NCBI GenBank assembly: GCA_047967505.1
Contig: CM106540.1
From: Dipteris shenzhenensis
Taxonomy: Eukaryota > Polypodiophyta > Polypodiopsida > Gleicheniales
DNA length: 64,000 bases
Direction: 5' to 3' (one strand)
The notes below the pieces were generated by a model that did no database searches, was not told where the DNA came from, and saw only the letters and a program-made list of their open reading frames with translations. The position numbers were made by a program, and so were the translations under genes. Below, piece by piece: positions 58,903-64,000 of this stretch (position 1 is its first letter; each line of letters opens with the position of its first letter).

Positions 58903-60949
58903 GGTGAGGACTGGTAGGCTGCGAACAACTGTCTGCTCGCGGCAGATGTCGATGAAGAAGCTGACATTTCGGAGTGGAGGCGCTGATACTTATGAGAGGG
59001 TTTGGAGGGGGAGGCGGGGTCGTCCTGCCCGTTCTTCAACACCTTTAGCAAAGGCGTGAGGCCTTTGGTGCCATGAACAAACGCTTTCTCGAGCCAGCTC
59101 GAGATCTCTGAAGTAGTCATCCCGTAGAAGGCTCGGAGTTTCTGAGGGGTCCAGGCTCTGACATCCTGGGGGAGGGGCCACGACAGAGGGGGCCTGAGGA
59201 TCACAATCAATCTGAAGCGTTTGGCGGCGCAACGCCACCGCAGGCGCACGTCACCCTCGGACCACTGAGTCTCGAGAAGCTGTCCACCAGACGGGCCTAT
59301 CCAGGAGCAAACCTGAGCGTGCGTCTGCTCTCTGAGAGCCTCCCAGACCGAGTCGTCTGTCCAAGTCTCGGTGCCGTCGCTGAGGAATGTGAAAGCAAAG
59401 CTAGGGCCATCCCTCGGGGCCAGGGCTGCGATCTTCCCATCCGCCCCTTTGCGGAGCAGGAAGATACTGATGTTGAGACAAGCAGGGAAGGTCCCAAGGT
59501 CGGCCACATCCAAGTAGTCCCAGGGGCCAGATCTGTAGAAGTCGCGAGGAAGCTCTCTCTCCTGAAGCTGAGGCCCACCAGAGTCTGCAACTGAGGGGCT
59601 AGCGGACAGGGAAGACTGCTCCAGTGGTGGTGTAGATTCAGGGTGTCCTGCCTGTGGAGGGGAAGGGGGAGGTGGCTGGGGGGTAGGCAACTCAAACTCC
59701 ACGGAGGCGACTAGCGGGGGGGGTGGAGGAGAGGGAGTGGGGGCTGCCCGCAGCTGAGGAACCATCGGTACAGCTGACACTGCAGGAGAGCTGAGAGAGG
59801 CGGGGGGAGGGGGATGGGGCTGCACCTGGGACTGGGGCTGAGAAGGAAGAGGAGGAGACTGAAGAGGAAGAGGCGGGGGTTGAAGCTGCGGGTCGGGAAG
59901 AGGGGGGTGCGACTGGGGAAGGGGCTGGGACTGAGTGGAAGGGGGCTGGGGAGCGGAAGAGAGGGGGACTTGAGGCTGTGGAGGGCGGGCTACCGTCGAA
60001 GAAGAAGCTCTCCCAGGACCCTGGGGCGGCTGCCTATCAAGTCTCTGAGACGCTGCTGCAAGTTGGGTAACCTCTGCCTCCTTGCCTTTTTCGAAAATCT
60101 TCTTATTCATTCCTCTTTTCCTTCTGACCTCAGTCCAACCGCTAGCTATCTCTGGACCGGACTCCGGCTGCCTCTGCTCCTCCTGACGTGGCTGCCCGGA
60201 GGGGGGGGGAGGGGGCGGAGGGGGAGGGGGCGGGGGGGCGGGGGGGGCCGAGAGGAACTGGAGAATCGTGGACAAATAGCAGCCAGGTGCCCAAAGCCGT
60301 GACACCTCAGGCACTGGCCTGGCTGTCCTGTGACTACCATGCTCTGGGTAATGCTGCCGGCATCTGTCACGATCTCAATCACTGCAGGGAGAGTCGCAGG
60401 GTCCGCCACAGCCACACGGACTCGGGGGGCTCCTGCCGTAGTAACCGCGTCGGCGAAAGTGTCATGCATAACCCAACCAAAGTGGGAGCCCAGGTCCCTG
60501 ACAATCGGCCGCAGCTCAGCAGCAAGGCCTGGAAAAACTAGCGTCACTGGGTGGCGAGGTATGCGGAACCGAGCATCAAAATCCGCTGCACTGAATCCAC
60601 GGTACCAAGGGACTATCATGATGATCTTTCCATCCACAGATGTGGGGGAACCAGCAATCAGGTTGCTCGCAGCTTTCGCAGTGGAGAGTTTGAGCCAGAA
60701 GATGCCCCTTCCCATAAGGGCCACCTCCTCAATGTGGCTGTCCTCTAGCATGAGAGTGGACTGGAGCCAGTCCCTGATGGCTGATCTGGAGGGGGAAAGT
60801 CCAATGACTCTGCCATAGACAGAGGTAAGGGCAAAGTCATTGGCAACCTCCTGTACCCGAGACGATTGTTGCTCTGTCAAGATAACGCGGTAGGCATCTG
60901 GAGAGGGAGGGTCCGACTGGGCCTCCGGTTCCGGGCAGGGAGCCGCCAT
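58899..60949 (-). pseudogene. LINE ORF1 RNA-binding protein (one frameshift)
   Basis: Start ATG at 60949 (MAAPCPEPEAQ). The N-terminal 200 residues resemble the RRM-like/DUF4283 domain of plant L1 ORF1 proteins, followed by a CCHC zinc knuckle CLRCHGFGHLAAIC (60313-60272). The frame shifts within the G-rich run at about 60190-60250 that codes a polyproline stretch. It then continues in a second frame through a basic patch (RRKRGMNKKIFEKGKEAE), a 180-residue Pro/Gln/Ser-rich linker, and a C-terminal domain of about 200 residues (DFYRSGPWDYLDVADLG to the stop) that I do not recognise. The protein would coat LINE RNA. Total length about 680 aa is long for ORF1. The frameshift may be real or a homopolymer sequencing error. 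Confidence 0.7.
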
Positions 60950-61710
60950 ACCGCCAAGACAAACTGCGAGACCTCCGATGAAGAAGAGGCTGCCACCCAA
61001 AAAGGGGGGGATAGATGAGGGGGGTGGAGCCTGGGTGTGATGAAGACGGGTGAGGCGAAACGGGGCGACGTGAGTCGAGTGGGGGAAGCGGAGGCGCAGG
61101 CGAGGGCGGAGGCGGAGGCCAGGAAGGTTGGAGGGCGGAGGGCGGAGGCGGGAGTGGAGGCGGGGGTCGAAGGTGAGGGGGAGGGATGGCGGTGGAAACG
61201 AGGGCGGGAGGCCGGGAGGCGGAGGGGGCGGGGGTGGAGAGCGAGGGTGGGGGGTGAGGATGGAGGGCGGGGGGGGTGAAGAGGCGAGGCCGGGGGACGG
61301 CTGGGGTGGGGCGGGGCGGAAGGGCGGAAGGGCGGGAGGGGCGAGGGGGCGGGGCGGAAGGGCGGGAGGGGCGGGGGGCGGGCGTAGCGAGGGGGCGGGG
61401 TGAAGCGAGGGGCGGGGGAGAGCGAAGCGAGGGGGCGGGGGGCGGGCGAAGCGAGGGGGTGGGGGAGGGCGAAGCGAGGGGGCGGGGTGAGGCGGAATGG
61501 TGAGGAGGGGTGAGGGCATAGCGAGGGGGCGGGGTGAGGCAGAGGGGCGAGCGGGTGAGGGCGTAGCGAGGGGGCGGGGTGAGGCGGAGGGGCGAGGGGG
61601 TGAGGGCGGAGAGGCGAGGGGGTGAGGGCGGCCGAGGCGGGGGTGAGCTAGGGGGGTAGAGGCTGCGGGAGGGAGGGAGAGGGCTCGCAGGAGCTGGGGA
61701 GCCTAGACTT
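60950..61710 (-). promoter_or_regulatory. LINE 5' leader: extremely C-rich (on its sense strand), CpG-rich, with short tandem repeats
   Basis: On the plus strand it is G-rich. Words such as 'gcgagggggcggggtgaggc' recur, and the clearest repeat is a 45-bp period at about 61512-61601. Composition differs sharply from the AT-rich flanks. The ORF1 frame is open upstream of its ATG to 61519 because the repeats encode Pro/Arg/Ala. By analogy with repeated promoter monomers of other LINEs it probably holds the internal promoter. That is inference. Confidence 0.6.
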
Positions 61711-61725
61711 GAACACTTAAACTAT

Positions 61726-62352
61726 GCTGTAAATATTTTTGAATTTAACAGTCTCGACCATACATAATCAATGACTGAAAGATTTGACAAATCCTCTCCT
61801 TACGTGCCTGGTTGAAACTCATTGAAAACAATATAAGCAAATAACATTTTCATCATTATTCCAAATATTTCAACAAACCATTATAAAAAACAATTTGCGT
61901 TTTAAAACACACGAGAAAGCATCACATTGACCCATTTGCAATGAACGAAATGTTTCCAAAGTTGAACAGAAGTGTTAGTCTGAACGCATAAATAAACATC
62001 AATATTTGATGCCACGTTTTACCATTGGTCAACCAAGATCACCATGAAGAGCAAAAAGCTTTTCCTTATATTGGAAGTGAATTATCTGGTTCAAATAATC
62101 AACATTTACAAGAGGGATCTTGCATTACAACCAATCCATCCTAACAAAATATAAGCCTTGTTCAAATCTTATAACATGGAATGATTGCTCCCCCGAGTAG
62201 TACTGGATTTCCACATGAAGAATTCGAAACGATCCTTTCCTAAGTCTCTGAAGCACCATATGCGAGTGCAAAGTCTCTACACAAGAGAGTCATCAAAAAA
62301 GTTCTGAACACTTCTGTCGTCAATAAAACATGACCTGGATGCCCATTGATCC
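61726..62352 (-). other. Kinase intron remainder between LINE and second copia copy
   Basis: AT-rich. No exon of the kinase and no element is recognised. It is the continuation of 48810-49185 once the LINE is removed. Confidence 0.45.
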
Positions 62353-62578
62353 TGTGGAAGGGAGAGTGTGAGAACACACACACACACACAAGCAGGATAA
62401 GCAAACAAGAAGTGTGGGGATAAAAGGTATGTGTGTACCTCCCCTAGCACACAGTGAAGCTTTTTATATGAAAGGATAAGGTTACAACACTAAGTACGGT
62501 GTACTTAGTGTACTTAACAAATAAAGTACTAAGTGTACTTAACTATACTTGGGTGGCCATAGAGCCTTTACCCCAACA
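62353..62578 (-). repeat. Copia 3' LTR, second copy (226 bp)
   Basis: On the plus strand it starts TGTGGAAGGGAGAG and ends CCCCAACA, matching 51123-51356. It carries a longer CA microsatellite ('acacacacacacacac') and lacks one of the AGTAC word repeats. Confidence 0.75.
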
Positions 62579-62625
62579 ACCTCCCACTTAAAGGCAATAT
62601 GCCCTCAAGTTAAAATAAATGAGGC

Positions 62626-64000
62626 TCAACCTATACCCATCAACTGTCGGCAATGTGCAAACCGCTCTGCAGGCAAGCCTTTTGTCAACAGATCTGCTGG
62701 ATTATCATCTGTGTGAATCTTGACAAGCTGAATCAGCTTATCATCTATCACTTCCCTGATGAAGTGATACTTCACATCAATGTGCTTTGTCTTTGCATGA
62801 AAGACAGGATTGTGTGCCAACTGTATAGCACTCTGACTGTCACAATGCAACAATGGAATATCACCTGTAATGCCCAAATCTCCCACTAGCCGAGATAACC
62901 ATAAGGCCTCTTTGCATGCCTCTGTGGCTGCAATATATTCAGCTTCCGTAGTAGACAAGGCTATGCACTGCTGCATCCTTGACATCCATGACACTGCACC
63001 TCCAGTGAATGTATAAACATAACCGGTAGTAGATTTCCGGTTATCGGGATGACCAGCAAAATCTGAATCCACATAACCATGCACCTTTGCATCTCGCTTG
63101 CCAAAGCATATGCACAACTCCTGTGTGCCCTTCAGGTATCTCATGATACCTTTCACTGCATTCCAATGCTTCTTGCCTGGATTTGCCATATACCTGCTAA
63201 CCACTCCCACTGCAAACGCAATATCAGGTCTGGTAGCAACCATGGCATACATGAGACTGCCACAAGCTGAAGCATACGGAATCTTGGCCATTTCAGCCCT
63301 ATCAGCATCTGAGTGTGGGCTGTCCATTGCACTGAGTTTCACATACGGAGGCAATGGAGAACTAAGGGTTTTCCCCCTTCCATATGAAACCTGTGCAATA
63401 CTTTGCCAATATATTCGGTCTGAGACAGATACAACAAACGCTGTCCCCTGTCTCTCCGTATCCGCATTCCCAGTATGTGGTTTGCATCACCAAGGTCCTT
63501 CATATCAAAGGCCTCATGCAGTCTTTTCTTAAGGTCATCAAGCTCCTTACGAGCTGTACCAGCAATAAGCATGTCATCCACATATAAAATGAGAATGATT
63601 AAGCTGCCATTTGCAGCCCTTTTGGTATATAAGCAGTGATCGTCATCACTTCTCCTGAAGCCTCGGGATTTCATGAAGGTATCAAATTTCTTATACCATT
63701 CCCTTGGTGCCTGTTTCAGTCCGTAAAGGCTCTTTTTAAGCTTGCATACAAGTGACTCCTTGCCCTTGACTGCAAATCCTTCTGGCTGCTGCATGTAGAT
63801 CTCCTCATGAAGATCACCGTGAAGAAAGGCTATCTTCACATCCATTTGGCATAATTCCAAATTCTCACATGCAACCAAAGCAAGTACAATCCTGAGTGCG
63901 GTCATCTTAACCACTGGAGAAAAGATCTCATCAAAATCAACACCATACTCCTGTTTAAAGCCCTTGGCAACCAACCTGGCTTTATACCTTGGCTTAGCTC
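62626..64000 (-). pseudogene. Copia pol, reverse transcriptase and RNase H part (second copy)
   Basis: It starts beyond the window edge in the reverse transcriptase (LVAKGFKQEYGVDFDEIFSP block at the edge) and continues through LYGLKQAPREWY, YVDD and LGMRIRRDRGQRLLYL. A one-base deletion in a homopolymer (plus strand about 63371-63378, five C against seven in the other copy) shifts the frame. RNase H then runs open to the stop at 62626, including SRYMANPGKKHWNAVKGIMR, GYVDSDFAG, STTEAEY and KHIDVKYHF. It lacks the TAA and the 2-base deletion of the nested copy. Confidence 0.8.

Larger units (their letters stand above)
49186..61710 (-). mobile_element. Full-length L1-type LINE (interrupted by a copia element)
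   Basis: Minus-strand order: C-rich 5' leader (61710-60950), ORF1 (60949-58899), ORF2 with endonuclease, reverse transcriptase and C-terminal zinc region (58902 to about 49502), short 3' UTR, and an A-tail seen as the T-run 49186-49193. A 15-bp target duplication flanks it. Without the 5.4-kb copia insertion it is about 7.1 kb. Defects seen are one frameshift in ORF1, one in ORF2 (both in homopolymer runs) and seven in-frame TAG codons. It transposes by target-primed reverse transcription. This copy is inactive as it stands, mainly because of the insertion. It sits antisense to nothing: it shares the strand of the kinase gene, in whose intron it lies. Confidence 0.85.
62353..64000 (-). mobile_element. 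Second copy of the same Ty1-copia family (3' part, continues beyond window)
   Basis: The 3' LTR is 62353-62578 and the polypurine tract 62592-62579, then pol on the minus strand to the window edge. It matches the nested copy over its whole visible length with few differences, so both belong to one recently active family. It is inserted directly into the kinase intron rather than into the LINE. The target duplication cannot be checked because the other end is outside. Confidence 0.8.

Noticed and set aside
59814-61503. Plus-strand Gly/Arg-rich open frames opposite LINE ORF1 and the leader
   Set aside because: They are shadows of the proline-rich, C-rich sense strand with no independent signal.
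61276-61519. N-terminal proline-rich extension of LINE ORF1 up to 61519
   Set aside because: The frame is open only because the C-rich leader repeats lack stops. Similarity to RRM-type ORF1 begins after the ATG at 60949.

Overview
This is a transposon-rich stretch of a large plant nuclear genome. The evidence is a plant-type receptor-like kinase with GT-AG introns, a TATA-driven plant gene, Ty1-copia and Ty3-gypsy elements including a chromodomain remnant, CACTA-like fragments and L1-type LINEs. A kinase intron that must exceed 15 kb, together with the abundance of ancient decayed elements, suggests a gymnosperm-like genome, but the sequence does not prove the lineage. No prokaryotic genes, rRNA, tRNA genes or CRISPR array were seen.

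Layout. 1-25 kb is gene-poor and old: a TGCTA-word array (1.45-1.86 kb), CACTA-like transposase fragments (2.4-3.9 kb), a tandem array whose units fold into near-perfect hairpins (4.98-5.7 kb), an inverted repeat, a gag-only gypsy-type relic with a tRNA-Asp-like primer site (7.2-10.4 kb), purine-rich duplications, and a decayed gypsy reverse transcriptase (17.2-17.9 kb). 25.3-26.3 kb holds one plausible host gene with a TATA box. 27.6-28.8 kb is a recent tandem duplication. 29-43 kb is a graveyard of LINE, gypsy and CACTA pieces. It includes a LINE copy whose 5' half is inverted (32.5-33.2 kb) and a 5'-truncated LINE placed with target-site duplications inside a decayed gag-protease region (41.3-41.8 kb).

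45.4-64 kb is the most informative region. Five exons of a minus-strand receptor-like kinase (C-terminal half of the kinase domain, resembling Arabidopsis At5g48740) have intact splice sites. One intron carries chromovirus and copia remnants. The intron upstream of the first visible exon runs off the window. It contains a full-length LINE (49186-61710, 15-bp target duplication), into whose ORF2 a copia element (51123-56520, 5-bp duplication) has jumped, and then a second copy of the same copia family (62353 to the end). Removing the copia element and one target copy restores the LINE reading frame across the junction.

Most interesting points: (1) seven premature stops in LINE ORF2 are all TAG in a single frame, which fits CAG-to-TAG decay at methylated CHG sites; (2) the LINE has ORF1 and ORF2 overlapping as ATGA, a proline-rich ORF1 with an unrecognised C-terminal domain, and a C-rich repeated 5' leader; (3) the nested copia element is cleanly inserted, yet a recognisable LTR lies at only one end; (4) the hairpin array may be a small-RNA source. 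The gene models come from reading alone and no database search was possible.
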